NCBI GenBank assembly: GCA_934613645.1 | Contig: CAKTTC010000010.1 | Coordinates: 1-64,000 of the forward strand | DNA: 64,000 nucleotides | Source of the DNA: an uncultured Opitutales bacterium | GTDB taxonomy: Bacteria; Verrucomicrobiota; Verrucomicrobiia; Opitutales; Intestinicryptomonadaceae | Direction: 5' to 3' | In this document: one piece after another, positions 1-8,329 of the stretch | Position numbering within the stretch: the stretch's first letter is position 1 | Layout of the letters: each line of letters opens with the position of its first letter | Program-made: the position numbers and the translations under genes | The notes under the pieces: model-generated | What the model saw: only the letters and a program-made list of their open reading frames with translations | Database searches by the model: none | Told to the model about the DNA's origin: nothing

Positions 1-58
1 CCGCGTCGGTGCACGTCTATGGAAGCCCGCCCTGCGGGTCAAGGGGCTTTGCCCCTTG
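1..58. repeat. Dispersed repeat C, copy 1
   Basis: This stretch matches 33708-33764 with a single difference (T versus C in the loop of the last hairpin). It contains two short hairpins, GCCCGC-CCT-GCGGGT and CAAGGGGC-TTT-GCCCCTTG. The second hairpin recurs at 34039-34057, directly after the priA stop codon. The repeat may extend left of the window. Confidence 0.85.
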
Positions 59-59
59 T

Positions 60-183
60 AAAACGTAAAAAAATGGGAATTAGACAAGGCTTTGAAATTT
101 TTTTGCGCTGGGAGCGTAGTTAGCCTACGTGACCGAGCAAAAAAATTTACAAAACGCAGTATAAACCCATTTTTTTACGTTTT
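60..183 (-). repeat. Three-tier nested palindrome E1 at the 3-prime end of the rubrerythrin gene
   Basis: Three nested inverted repeats are visible. The outer arms are 60-77 and 166-183, an 18-bp perfect match (AAAACGTAAAAAAATGGG). The middle arms are 95-106 and 137-148, 12 bp perfect (AAATTTTTTTGC). The inner arms are 115-119 and 125-129, CGTAG around a 5-nt loop. The outer arm overlaps the rubrerythrin stop codon at 182-184. The inner core (GGTCACGTAGGCTAACTACG on the minus strand) recurs at 50803-50824. The same three-tier plan with different outer-arm sequence occurs after hemD. Confidence 0.8.
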
Positions 184-718
184 AGTAGTTTTTGGCGTTG
201 AGCTTAAAATACGCTTGCGGGTGGTCGCAGACGGGACAGACTTGCGGCGCGGCTTTCCCCACGTGAATGTGCCCGCAGTTCGAACATTCCCATACCACAA
301 TGTCGTCCTTTATAAATACCTTCTTGGTCTCGACGTTCTCAAGGAGCTTGCGGTAGCGCATCTCGTGCTCTTTTTCAATCTTGCCGACTTCCTCGAACAG
401 GAATGCAATCTTGTCGAATCCCTCCTGCTTTGCCTCCTTTGCGAAGTTTGCATACATGTCGGTCCATTCGTAGTTTTCGCTCTGCGCCGCGTCGAGAAGG
501 TTGGCGGCAGTGTCCTTGATTCCGTCGTTGAGGAGCTTGAACCAGATTTTTGCGTGCTCTTTTTCGTTGTTGGCCGTTTCCTCAAATAGCTGGGCAATCT
601 GGACAAACCCGTCTTTCTTTGCTTTCGACGCATAGAAAGTGTATTTGTTGCGTGCCTGCGATTCGCCCGCATAGGCGGTTAGTAGATTTTTTTCGGTTTT
701 TGAGCCTTTTAGTTGCAT
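182..718 (-). CDS. rbr: Rubrerythrin (non-haem di-iron peroxidase with rubredoxin domain)
   Basis: The 178-aa product has the classic rubrerythrin plan. An N-terminal four-helix ferritin-like domain (about residues 1-135) carries the di-iron ligands in the repeated patterns AGESQARNKY, NNEKEHAKIW and KIEKEHEMRY. A C-terminal rubredoxin domain carries CSNCGH and CPVCDH, the four cysteines that bind one iron. Known members reduce hydrogen peroxide in the cytoplasm of anaerobes and microaerophiles, taking electrons through rubredoxin-type partners. The ATG at 718 is preceded by AAGGAA at good spacing. The gene is monocistronic and divergent from carB. Its stop codon lies in the outer arm of the nested palindrome at 60-183, so the mRNA 3-prime end would be highly structured. 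Confidence 0.96.
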   Translation of the reverse strand: MQLKGSKTEKNLLTAYAGESQARNKYTFYASKAKKDGFVQIAQLFEETANNEKEHAKIWFKLLNDGIKDTAANLLDAAQSENYEWTDMYANFAKEAKQEGFDKIAFLFEEVGKIEKEHEMRYRKLLENVETKKVFIKDDIVVWECSNCGHIHVGKAAPQVCPVCDHPQAYFKLNAKNY

Positions 719-820
719 AGAGTTCCTTTTGTTTTGGTCGTTTTTGGAAAATCGGTTTCCCTCGCCGCGCCGTTAACCTAATTTCGACAGCGCGCGAAAT
801 AAATTGTTCCGTCGCTTTTG

Positions 821-840
821 TTAATAAGAATCATTACTGA
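821..840. promoter_or_regulatory. Possible Fur/PerR-type half-site
   Basis: The segment TTAATAAGAATCATTACTGA holds one good half of a Fur-family box (ATCATTA) and a poor second half. It sits in the divergent rubrerythrin/carB interval, about 100 bases upstream of the rubrerythrin start. Peroxide or iron control of rubrerythrin is common, but the match here is weak. Confidence 0.2.
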
Positions 841-996
841 TGAAAATCTAAAAGCAAGCATAAAATTCGCCTAAAAATAAATCGGCCGAAAAGGCATGTC
901 TTAAAGCGGAAAAAAAGCTTGCGCGGTGGTGGGCGATAATCTATGTTCTCCTAAATTTTTATTCGGAAAAGTATCCGTTTGGAAAGATATGCAAAT

Positions 997-3900
997 ATGT
1001 CTAAAAGAACAGACCTTAAAACAATTTTGATTATCGGTTCGGGCCCGATTGTAATCGGGCAGGCGTGCGAGTTTGACTATTCGGGAACGCAGGCGTGTAA
1101 GGCGTTGAAAGAAGAGGGCTACAAGGTGGTGCTGGTAAATTCCAACCCCGCCACAATTATGACCGACCCCGACTTCGCCGATGTAACGTATATCGAACCG
1201 CTCACGCCCGAGGTGCTTGAGAAAATCATTGAAAAAGAGCGTCCCGACGCGCTGCTGCCTACGCTCGGCGGACAGACGGGGCTGAACCTCTCGCTCGAAT
1301 TGGCGCGCAGGGGAATCTTGGCGAAATACGGAGTGGAACTTATCGGCGCGAAACAGGAGGCCATTGAAAAGGGCGAAGACCGCCAGAAATTCCGCGAGGC
1401 AATGCTTAAAATCGGCTTGGATATTCCGCAGAGCGTTGTTGTCTACAATTTGAAAGAGGCGGTTGACTGGATTGAAAACTGGAACAAATTCCCCGTCATA
1501 ATCCGCCCCAGCTATACGCTCGGCGGAACGGGCGGCGGCATAGCATACAATCGCGAAGAATACGAGAGAATGGTGGCGTTCGGCTTGAGCGCGTCGCCGG
1601 TGGGCGAGGTTCTGGTTGAAGAATGCCTGCTGGGCTGGAAGGAATTCGAAATGGAGGTTATGCGCGACCACAAAGACCAGTGCGTTGTAATCTGCTCAAT
1701 CGAAAACCTCGACCCCATGGGCGTGCATACCGGCGACTCCGTTACGGTTGCGCCCGCGCTTACGCTCACCGACAAAGAATACCAGCTTATGCGCGACGCC
1801 TCCTTTGCGGTCATCAGGGAAATCGGCGTGGAAACGGGCGGCTCCAACATTCAGTTTGCGGTCAACCCCGAAAACGGCAGAATGATAGTAATTGAGATGA
1901 ACCCGCGCGTGTCGCGCTCTTCGGCGTTGGCGTCGAAAGCGACGGGGTTCCCGATTGCCAAAATAGCGGCGAAACTCGCCGTCGGGTATTCGCTCGACGA
2001 ACTCAAAAACGACATCACGCGCGAGACCCCCGCAAGCTTCGAGCCTACCATTGACTACGTTGTCACGAAAATCCCCCGCTTCACTTTCGAAAAATTCGCG
2101 GGCAGCGACAATACGCTTACGTCGTCGATGAAAAGCGTCGGCGAGGCAATGGCAATCGGCAGAACTTTTAAGGAATCGCTGCAGAAGGCTTTGCGCTCAA
2201 TGGAAATCGGCACACGCGGTCTGGGCGGCGGCGGCAAGTTCGGCGGCAACGAAATTACCGACCACGACGAAATCAAGAAGGGGCTTGTCCGCCCCACTGC
2301 CGAGCGTTTGTTCTACATCAGATACGCGTTCTTGGCGGGCTTTACCGAAGAGCAAATCCACGAGCTCACGCATATCGACAGATGGTTCTTGGCGCAAATC
2401 AGGGGCATTTTCGACATCGAGCGCGAACTCGCCGCGGCGGGCATTCTCAACCTCGGCGAAGACCTTTTGCGCCGCGCCAAAGAGGCGGGCTTTACCGACT
2501 TGCAAATTTCGGAAATCTGCTCCACGAAAATCCGCAACATTAAAAAACTGCGCGAAGATTTCGGCATAAAAACGGTCTACCGCCTTGTCGATACGTGTGC
2601 GGCGGAGTTCAAGGCATTCACGCCCTACTACTACTCCACATACGGCGTGGAAAGCGAGCTGCGCCCCTCCACAAAAAAGAAGATTATGATTATCGGCGGC
2701 GGCCCCAACAGAATCGGGCAGGGCATTGAGTTCGACTACTGCTGCGTGCATGCGTCGTTCGCCTTGCGCGAAGCGGGCTACGAAACGCTGATGATAAACT
2801 CCAACCCCGAAACGGTCTCTACCGACTACGACACATCCGACAGGCTCTTCTTCGAACCGCTCACCTTGGAGGACGTTCTGGAAGTCTACAATCAGGAAAA
2901 GTGCGACGGCGCAATAGTGCAGTTCGGCGGGCAGACCCCCCTTAACCTTGCAAGCGAGCTGAAAGCGAACGGCGTGAACATAATCGGCACTTCGCCCGAG
3001 TCAATCGACGCCGCCGAAGACCGCGAAATTTTCAAGGAAATTCTCGAAAAACTCCACCTCAAACAGCCCGTAAACGCAACCGCCACAACGCCCGAACAGG
3101 CGTATGAGCTTGCGGGGAAAATCGGCTTCCCTATTCTGCTGCGCCCCAGTTTCGTTTTGGGCGGGCGCGGTATGTTCATAGTCTACAATATGGACGAAAT
3201 GAAGCGCGTTATCCGCGACGCTTTCGACGCCGCCCCCGGCAAGCCCGTTCTGCTCGACAAGTTCTTGGAGGCCGCAATAGAGCTTGACGTAGACGCAATC
3301 AGCGACGGCGAAACCACGGTAATAGGCGGTATGCTTGAGCATATCGAATACGCGGGCGTGCACTCGGGCGACGCGGCAATGGTTATTCCGCCGCACACGC
3401 TTTCGGAGTCGATTTTGAACGAAGTCCGCAGCGCGACATACGCGCTTGCGAAAGAGCTGAAAGTTGTGGGCTTGATGAATGTCCAATACGCAATCCGCAA
3501 GGGCGAGTTGTTCCTAATCGAGGTCAACCCGCGCGCGTCGAGAACAATTCCGTTCATCTCGAAAGTAATAGGAATGCCGCTTGCAAAGCTTGCCTCGCGC
3601 GTGATGGCGGGCGAAAAGCTCAAAGACTTGGGCTTTACAAAAGAGGTTATGCCCGACTACATCGCGGTAAAAGAGAGCGTGTTTCCGTTCGTGCGCTTCC
3701 TCGGCTCGCAGATTATGCTCACGCCCGAAATGCGCTCAACGGGTGAAGTCATGGGCTTGGACGACAACCTCGGAATGGCTTTCGCAAAGAGCCAAATGGC
3801 GGCAAATTCAAGCCTGCCGACCTCGGGCAACGTCTTCATTTCGCTCAAAGACCACGACAAGGAAGTCGGCGCGGAAATAGCGCAGAAGTTTGTCGACTTA

Positions 3901-4254
3901 GGCTACAAACTCTTTTCCACGGCGGGCACGGCGGCGTTTTTTGCCTCGCGCGGAATCCCCGTTACAAAGACATACAAACTCAGCGAGGGCGCGCGTCCGA
4001 ACGTGGTTGATATGCTCAAAAACAAGCAGATTCAGATAGTCATAAACACGCCCTCGGGAATGAATCCGCGTTTGGACGAAAACAAAATCCGCGAGTCCGC
4101 CCTGCTTACAAACACCTGTATGATTACCACAATTATGGGTGCGTATGCCGCCTTGAAAGGCATTGAGGCTTTGCGCAACAATCCCGTGAAGGTGAAATCG
4201 CTGCAGGAATACAAGCGCGAAATGGACGCAAAGAGGAAGTCGGTGCAGGGCTAA
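997..4254 (+). CDS. carB: Carbamoyl-phosphate synthase large subunit
   Basis: The 1085-aa product is full length for CarB, which makes carbamoyl phosphate from bicarbonate, ammonia and two ATP for pyrimidine and arginine synthesis. Two homologous ATP-grasp halves are seen. The first opens with ILIIGSGPIVIGQACEFDYS and the second, near residue 560, with IMIIGGGPNRIGQGIEFDYC. A C-terminal MGS-like allosteric domain (about residues 945-1085) follows. I chose the ATG at 997 over an in-frame TTG at 979 because GGAAAG lies 8 bases upstream of the ATG and the protein then begins MSKRTDLKT, as in typical CarB. The small subunit carA is not in this window. argH, a later arginine gene, lies 11 kb away on the other strand. 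Confidence 0.97.
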   Translation: MSKRTDLKTILIIGSGPIVIGQACEFDYSGTQACKALKEEGYKVVLVNSNPATIMTDPDFADVTYIEPLTPEVLEKIIEKERPDALLPTLGGQTGLNLSLELARRGILAKYGVELIGAKQEAIEKGEDRQKFREAMLKIGLDIPQSVVVYNLKEAVDWIENWNKFPVIIRPSYTLGGTGGGIAYNREEYERMVAFGLSASPVGEVLVEECLLGWKEFEMEVMRDHKDQCVVICSIENLDPMGVHTGDSVTVAPALTLTDKEYQLMRDASFAVIREIGVETGGSNIQFAVNPENGRMIVIEMNPRVSRSSALASKATGFPIAKIAAKLAVGYSLDELKNDITRETPASFEPTIDYVVTKIPRFTFEKFAGSDNTLTSSMKSVGEAMAIGRTFKESLQKALRSMEIGTRGLGGGGKFGGNEITDHDEIKKGLVRPTAERLFYIRYAFLAGFTEEQIHELTHIDRWFLAQIRGIFDIERELAAAGILNLGEDLLRRAKEAGFTDLQISEICSTKIRNIKKLREDFGIKTVYRLVDTCAAEFKAFTPYYYSTYGVESELRPSTKKKIMIIGGGPNRIGQGIEFDYCCVHASFALREAGYETLMINSNPETVSTDYDTSDRLFFEPLTLEDVLEVYNQEKCDGAIVQFGGQTPLNLASELKANGVNIIGTSPESIDAAEDREIFKEILEKLHLKQPVNATATTPEQAYELAGKIGFPILLRPSFVLGGRGMFIVYNMDEMKRVIRDAFDAAPGKPVLLDKFLEAAIELDVDAISDGETTVIGGMLEHIEYAGVHSGDAAMVIPPHTLSESILNEVRSATYALAKELKVVGLMNVQYAIRKGELFLIEVNPRASRTIPFISKVIGMPLAKLASRVMAGEKLKDLGFTKEVMPDYIAVKESVFPFVRFLGSQIMLTPEMRSTGEVMGLDDNLGMAFAKSQMAANSSLPTSGNVFISLKDHDKEVGAEIAQKFVDLGYKLFSTAGTAAFFASRGIPVTKTYKLSEGARPNVVDMLKNKQIQIVINTPSGMNPRLDENKIRESALLTNTCMITTIMGAYAALKGIEALRNNPVKVKSLQEYKREMDAKRKSVQG

Positions 4255-4281
4255 AGTTTCGGATTCTGACGACGATTTGAT

Positions 4282-4683
4282 ATGGGCAAGGTTCGCGAAT
4301 TGCAGAAGGCAGTAGACGCCATAGTCAGGGACGACCCCCGCTATGCGGCGGGCGCGTATATCTTTGTGCGAATGGGGCTTGACTTCACAATAAAGTTGCT
4401 TGCCCAAAACGACAAAAAACGCAAAGACAGAAACCTCACCGCGCAGGAGTTTCTCGACGGGCTGCGGATTTTCGCGCTGGAAAGCTTCGGCCCGATGGCG
4501 GAAACGCTGCTTGAAAGCTGGGGAATCAGGTCTTGCGCCGATTTCGGCAACGTGGTCTACAACCTCGTTGACGCGCAGGTTCTGGCGACTTCGAAAGACG
4601 ATAAAATCGAGGACTTTTACGGCGGCTACTCTTTTAAAGACGCATTCGTGAAGCCGTTTTTGCCCAAGAAAAAGAAGGTATAA
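4282..4683 (+). CDS. Minf_1886 family protein (unknown function)
   Basis: This 133-aa soluble protein resembles the Minf_1886 family, which I know mainly from Verrucomicrobiota and other PVC bacteria. It has no characterised function. Recognisable features are an N-terminal segment DPRYAAGAYIFVRMGLD, a central helix-rich stretch (LTAQEFLDGLRIFALESFG) and GDF-like turns near GIRSCADFGNVVYNLV, followed by a lysine-rich tail. It sits 28 bases after carB and one base before sufC, so it is probably co-transcribed with the suf genes. No catalytic motif is evident, and a role in Fe-S assembly would be guesswork from position only. Confidence 0.8.
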   Translation: MGKVRELQKAVDAIVRDDPRYAAGAYIFVRMGLDFTIKLLAQNDKKRKDRNLTAQEFLDGLRIFALESFGPMAETLLESWGIRSCADFGNVVYNLVDAQVLATSKDDKIEDFYGGYSFKDAFVKPFLPKKKKV

Positions 4684-4684
4684 A

Positions 4685-5422
4685 ATGAAAGGTTTGCAGA
4701 TAAAAGACCTCGCCGTCAACATCGGCGAGAAAACGGTAATAGACGGGCTTAATCTCGACATTCCCGCGGGCGAAGTCCACGCCATAATGGGGCCCAACGG
4801 AACGGGCAAAAGCAGCCTGTCGAAAGCCATTGCCGGACACCCCGACTACAAAATTACCCGCGGCGAAGTTCTGCTTGACGGCGAAAACATTGTGGGGCTT
4901 GCCCCCGACGTTATCGCGCGCAAGGGGTTCTTCCTTTCGTTCCAGTATCCCGTTGACGTTCCGGGGGTGAGCATTGCAAACTTCATCAGGGCGTGCCTGA
5001 ACGCGCGTCTGCCAGAGGGCGAAACGGTAAATCCCGTGGCGTATTACAAGGAGCTTTACGCAAAAATGGAGCTTTTGAAAATGGACAGAAGTTTCACAAA
5101 CCGCAGCGTCAACGAGGGCTTCAGCGGCGGCGAAAAAAAGCGTTGCGACATTCTCCAAATGCTTATGCTCAAACCCAAATTCGCCGTCTTGGACGAAACC
5201 GACAGCGGCTTGGACATCGACGCTTTGCGCATAGTTTCCGAGGGCGTGAACTCGGCGCGCAGCCCCGACGTGGGCATGCTTTTAATCACCCACTACAACA
5301 GACTTTTGGAATACATCAAGCCCGACAGAATCCACGTTTTAAGCGGCGGAAAGGTCGTCTTAAGCGGCGGGGCGGAGCTTGCCTTGGAGCTTGAGCAAAA
5401 AGGCTACGATTGGTTGAAGTAA
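4685..5422 (+). CDS. sufC: Fe-S cluster assembly ATPase SufC
   Basis: The 245-aa ABC-type ATPase powers the SufBCD scaffold that builds Fe-S clusters in the cytoplasm. Walker A is GPNGTGKSS near residue 35, the ABC signature is FSGGEKKR near 145, and Walker B is the SufC-typical DETDSGLD near 170. A switch histidine follows in LLITHYNRLL. There is no membrane partner domain, as expected for SufC. The start is one base after the Minf_1886 stop, and sufB begins one base after the sufC stop, indicating one operon with gene order C-B-D. No cysteine desulfurase (sufS) or sufU/sufE lies in this window. Confidence 0.97.
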   Translation: MKGLQIKDLAVNIGEKTVIDGLNLDIPAGEVHAIMGPNGTGKSSLSKAIAGHPDYKITRGEVLLDGENIVGLAPDVIARKGFFLSFQYPVDVPGVSIANFIRACLNARLPEGETVNPVAYYKELYAKMELLKMDRSFTNRSVNEGFSGGEKKRCDILQMLMLKPKFAVLDETDSGLDIDALRIVSEGVNSARSPDVGMLLITHYNRLLEYIKPDRIHVLSGGKVVLSGGAELALELEQKGYDWLK

Positions 5423-5423
5423 A

Positions 5424-6836
5424 ATGGACGAAAACCCACAGCAGTCTTTGAATCTCGACAGAAGCGCGGGCGACTTTTCCTTCGCGGAAGACTACGCCTA
5501 CGACGCGGGCGTCGGGCTTGACGAAAACGTTGTCCGCTACATTTCGCAGGTAAAGGGCGAGGACGAGTGGCTGTTAAACTTCCGCCTGTCCGCGCTGAAG
5601 GCGTTCAATTCGATGAAAAACCCCACGCATTGGGCGTCGCCGCGCTTGGACGAACTCGACTTCTCGAAAATCCGCTACTATCTGGCAAAGGGCGCGAAGA
5701 AAAAACGCTCTTGGGACGAAGTTCCCGACGACGTAAAACAGACGTTCGAACGCCTCGGCGTTCCCGAGCAGGAGCGCGCGTTTTTGGCGGGCGTCGAGGC
5801 TCAGTTCGACTCCGAATCGGCGTATTCGAACATGAAAGAGCACCTCGAAAAGGACGGCGTGATATTCGTCGATTCAACCGAGGGGCTGAAAAAATACCCC
5901 GAAATTTTCCGCAAATACTTCGGCAAAATAATCCCCGTTTCCGACAACAAATACAGCGCGCTAAACAGTGCGGTATTTTCGGGCGGAAGCTTCATCTACG
6001 TTCCCAAAGGCGTGAAAGTCCAGCAGCCCCTGCAGGCGTATTTTAGAATAAACGCCGAAAGCTTCGGGCAGTTCGAGCGCACGCTCATCATCGCCGACGA
6101 GGGCGCGGAGCTTATGTATATGGAGGGCTGCACCGCCCCCAAGTTCGAGTCGGGCACGCTGCACTCCGCAGTGGTGGAGCTTGTCGCGCTCAAGGGGGCT
6201 AAAATCCAGTATGTCACCGTCCAGAATTGGTCGGACAACGTTTTCAACCTCGTTACAAAGCGCGGTATGGCGGAGGAAGACGCCCAGATTAGATGGGTAG
6301 ACTGCAACGTGGGCAGCGGCATTACAATGAAATATCCCGCAGTGGTTCTCAAGGGCGAACGCGCGCGCGGCGAGGTAATTTCAATCGCCCTTGCAAACTC
6401 CAAGCAGCATCAGGACACGGGCGCGAAAATGATTCACTTGGCGGACAACACAACCTCCAACGTAACGTCGAAATCGGTGAGCATAAGCGACGGGCGCGCG
6501 TCGTATCGCGGGCTTGTGTATATGCCCAAGAACGTCAAAAACTGCAAAAACAACACCGAATGCGACGCCCTCCTAATCAACACTAATTCGCGCACCGACA
6601 CCTATCCCGCCATTGTCTGCGCGGGCAAAAACAACAGTGTCCAGCACGAGGCGAGCGTTTCCAAGCTCAACGAGGAACAGATTTTCTACATGCGCCAGCG
6701 CGGGCTGACTGAGCAGGAGGCTGTGAGCCTTTCGGTAAACGGCTTTGTAAACGACTTGGTAAAAGAGTTCCCCATGGAGTATTCGGTGGAGCTTAAACGC
6801 CTGATTGAACTTCAAATGGAAGGGTCGATTGGATAA
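5424..6836 (+). CDS. sufB: Fe-S cluster assembly scaffold SufB
   Basis: The 470-aa product matches full-length SufB, the scaffold subunit on which clusters are assembled in the SufBC2D complex. The N-terminal helical region (to about residue 130) is followed by the right-handed beta-helix core. The C-terminal segment NGFVNDLVKEFPMEYSVEL is near-invariant in the family, as is NNTECDALLI in the core, which supplies a conserved cysteine. The stop codon overlaps the sufD start as TAATG at 6834-6838, so the two are translationally coupled and probably made in equal amounts. Confidence 0.97.
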   Translation: MDENPQQSLNLDRSAGDFSFAEDYAYDAGVGLDENVVRYISQVKGEDEWLLNFRLSALKAFNSMKNPTHWASPRLDELDFSKIRYYLAKGAKKKRSWDEVPDDVKQTFERLGVPEQERAFLAGVEAQFDSESAYSNMKEHLEKDGVIFVDSTEGLKKYPEIFRKYFGKIIPVSDNKYSALNSAVFSGGSFIYVPKGVKVQQPLQAYFRINAESFGQFERTLIIADEGAELMYMEGCTAPKFESGTLHSAVVELVALKGAKIQYVTVQNWSDNVFNLVTKRGMAEEDAQIRWVDCNVGSGITMKYPAVVLKGERARGEVISIALANSKQHQDTGAKMIHLADNTTSNVTSKSVSISDGRASYRGLVYMPKNVKNCKNNTECDALLINTNSRTDTYPAIVCAGKNNSVQHEASVSKLNEEQIFYMRQRGLTEQEAVSLSVNGFVNDLVKEFPMEYSVELKRLIELQMEGSIG

Positions 6837-8017
6837 TGGATATTCTCAAAAAAATTACCGACTCTGCCAAGGAGAAGTTCGCCGCCTTGCCTTTCCCGCA
6901 CAGAAAAGACGAGTATTGGCGTTTCGCCGACCTCAAAGCGTGGAATGCCGACGGCGTGTTCGACTTCTTCTGCTCCTCCAAGCCCCGCAAGGGCGAGTCT
7001 TCGCTCGACGATAGCGTTTGCCGCGGCGCGCAGCTTTGCGTTGCCGACGGGCAGCTGCTTGACGTTCCGCAAATTTCGGGCTTGAAAATTTTGACAATGC
7101 GCGAAGCCTCCGAAAAGTATCCCGAAAAAATCGAAAAATTTTTCGCTTCGGCTTCGGGTAAATTCGACGTTCTTCAGGCTGCGCGCGCCGACTACGGCGT
7201 GTTTGTGGAAGTGGCCGACGGCGCGGAGGTGTCGCTTGAAATGTCGGTTGTCAACAAGCTCAACGTGAGCGCGTTCGGCGCGTTTTTCGCGCTGGGCAGG
7301 GGGGCTTCGCTCGCACTGAAAAAAACTACGCTCACGTTCGGCGGTTCGCTTTCCACAGCCCGCTTCGGCTTCGACCTCTCCGACGGCGCGCGCCTTGTCT
7401 ACGCGCAGACGAAAAATTCCGAAGCTTGCGCGCGCATGTTTGAGCGCGAAGACTTTTCGGTAGCCTCCGATTGCGAGGTAATAGACGCAATGGCGCAGAC
7501 GGGGCTTTCGCACTCGCGCAGCGAGCGCAACTTCGAAATTCTCGGCGAACGCTCCGACATCGACAGCCGTGTCTTCCTCAAAACCCGCTCCGACATCACT
7601 GCCGACTTGCGCACACGCCAAATCCACCACAGTGAAAGCTCCAAAAGCAATCTGCAAGTAAAAGCCGCCCTCTACGACGATTCCGCCATAGCCTTCACGG
7701 GGCTTATCGACGTATGCACGGCGGCGCAGAAAACGGAAGCGTATCAAAGCTGTCGCTCGCTGCTGCTAAGCGACAGGGCGAAGTCGCAGGCGTCGCCGAT
7801 TCTGGAGATTTCCGCCAACGACGTTATGTGCTCGCACGGCTGCACCGTTGCCGAGCCCGACAAGGAGGAGCTTTTCTATATGTTCCAGCGCGGATTGGAC
7901 GAAAAACGCGCGCTCGATATGGTTGTTGAAAGCTTTGCGGGAACTACGTTCGAAAAAATCCCCGCGCACGCTTTCGCCGCCGCCGACACGGATTCGGCGG
8001 ACGCCCAGAACGCCTGA
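6836..8017 (+). CDS. sufD: Fe-S cluster assembly protein SufD
   Basis: The 393-aa product is a SufB paralogue that completes the SufBC2D scaffold. The N terminus is divergent, as is usual. The beta-helix core ends in the diagnostic stretch around residue 335, CSHGCTVAEPDKEELFYMFQ, with the conserved histidine used at the SufB-SufD interface. The last residues (TTFEKIPAHAF) also fit the family. It is the final gene of the cluster and is followed after 23 bases by a strong intrinsic terminator at 8041. Length is within the normal SufD range of about 390-440 aa. Confidence 0.95.
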   Translation: MDILKKITDSAKEKFAALPFPHRKDEYWRFADLKAWNADGVFDFFCSSKPRKGESSLDDSVCRGAQLCVADGQLLDVPQISGLKILTMREASEKYPEKIEKFFASASGKFDVLQAARADYGVFVEVADGAEVSLEMSVVNKLNVSAFGAFFALGRGASLALKKTTLTFGGSLSTARFGFDLSDGARLVYAQTKNSEACARMFEREDFSVASDCEVIDAMAQTGLSHSRSERNFEILGERSDIDSRVFLKTRSDITADLRTRQIHHSESSKSNLQVKAALYDDSAIAFTGLIDVCTAAQKTEAYQSCRSLLLSDRAKSQASPILEISANDVMCSHGCTVAEPDKEELFYMFQRGLDEKRALDMVVESFAGTTFEKIPAHAFAAADTDSADAQNA

Positions 8018-8040
8018 CGCCTTTCGCGCAAAATATTTCA

Positions 8041-8066
8041 GCCGCCGCGTGGCGGCTTTTTTTTTG
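8041..8066 (+). terminator. Intrinsic terminator of the suf operon
   Basis: A GC-rich hairpin, GCCGCC-GCGT-GGCGGC, is followed by nine T residues. It ends the Minf_1886-sufCBD transcript. Confidence 0.85.
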
Positions 8067-8102
8067 TGCACCAATCAAAAACAAAAAATCAAAAAAATTT
8101 TG

Positions 8103-8133
8103 TTGACAAAATGTGGAATTTTTGGGAAATATT
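8103..8133 (+). promoter_or_regulatory. Candidate sigma-70-type promoter
   Basis: A perfect TTGACA box at 8103-8108 is followed 17-19 bases later by the AT-rich sequence GAAATATT, a weak minus-10. It lies between the suf terminator and a second strong terminator-like hairpin at 8239, so the transcript starts well upstream of the DUF5696 gene. Confidence 0.45.
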
Positions 8134-8139
8134 GCGCTA

Positions 8140-8270
8140 TTAAAACTTGAGGTTGCGGTGCTTGTTTGTTCAGGCAAAGTTCCCGAGTTGAATTTAGTTT
8201 AGTTAGTTAATCATATATAGGTTATTATTGATAAGGGCATCGGGATTGGGCAACCAATCCCGATTTTTCT
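8140..8270 (+). ncRNA. Candidate leader or small RNA ending in a terminator hairpin
   Basis: About 130 bases lie between the candidate promoter at 8103 and an 11-bp perfect hairpin at 8239-8264 (ATCGGGATTGG, loop GCAA) followed by TTTTTC and more T residues. No ORF of useful size is present. The transcript would be either a small RNA or an attenuated leader of the DUF5696 gene that starts at 8330. I found no match to 6S RNA, SRP RNA or a riboswitch family I know. Confidence 0.35.
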
Positions 8271-8274
8271 TTTT
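8239..8274 (+). terminator. Strong intrinsic terminator or attenuator hairpin
   Basis: The arms ATCGGGATTGG and CCAATCCCGAT pair perfectly over 11 bp with a 4-base loop and are followed by a T-rich tract. It lies 56 bases upstream of the DUF5696 start codon, in a position suited to attenuation. Confidence 0.75.
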
Positions 8275-8329
8275 GGGCTTGCGCACCGCGCGCCGTGCTG
8301 TTTTATTTTCCACATACACAAGGAAAACA

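Noticed and set aside
92..589. 165-aa plus-strand frame opposite rubrerythrin
   Set aside because: The minus-strand rubrerythrin has intact metal ligands. The plus frame begins inside a palindrome and has no domain.
8140..8270. SRP RNA or 6S RNA
   Set aside because: The conserved SRP tetraloop region (GGAAG-AGCAG) and the 6S open-bubble layout were not seen.
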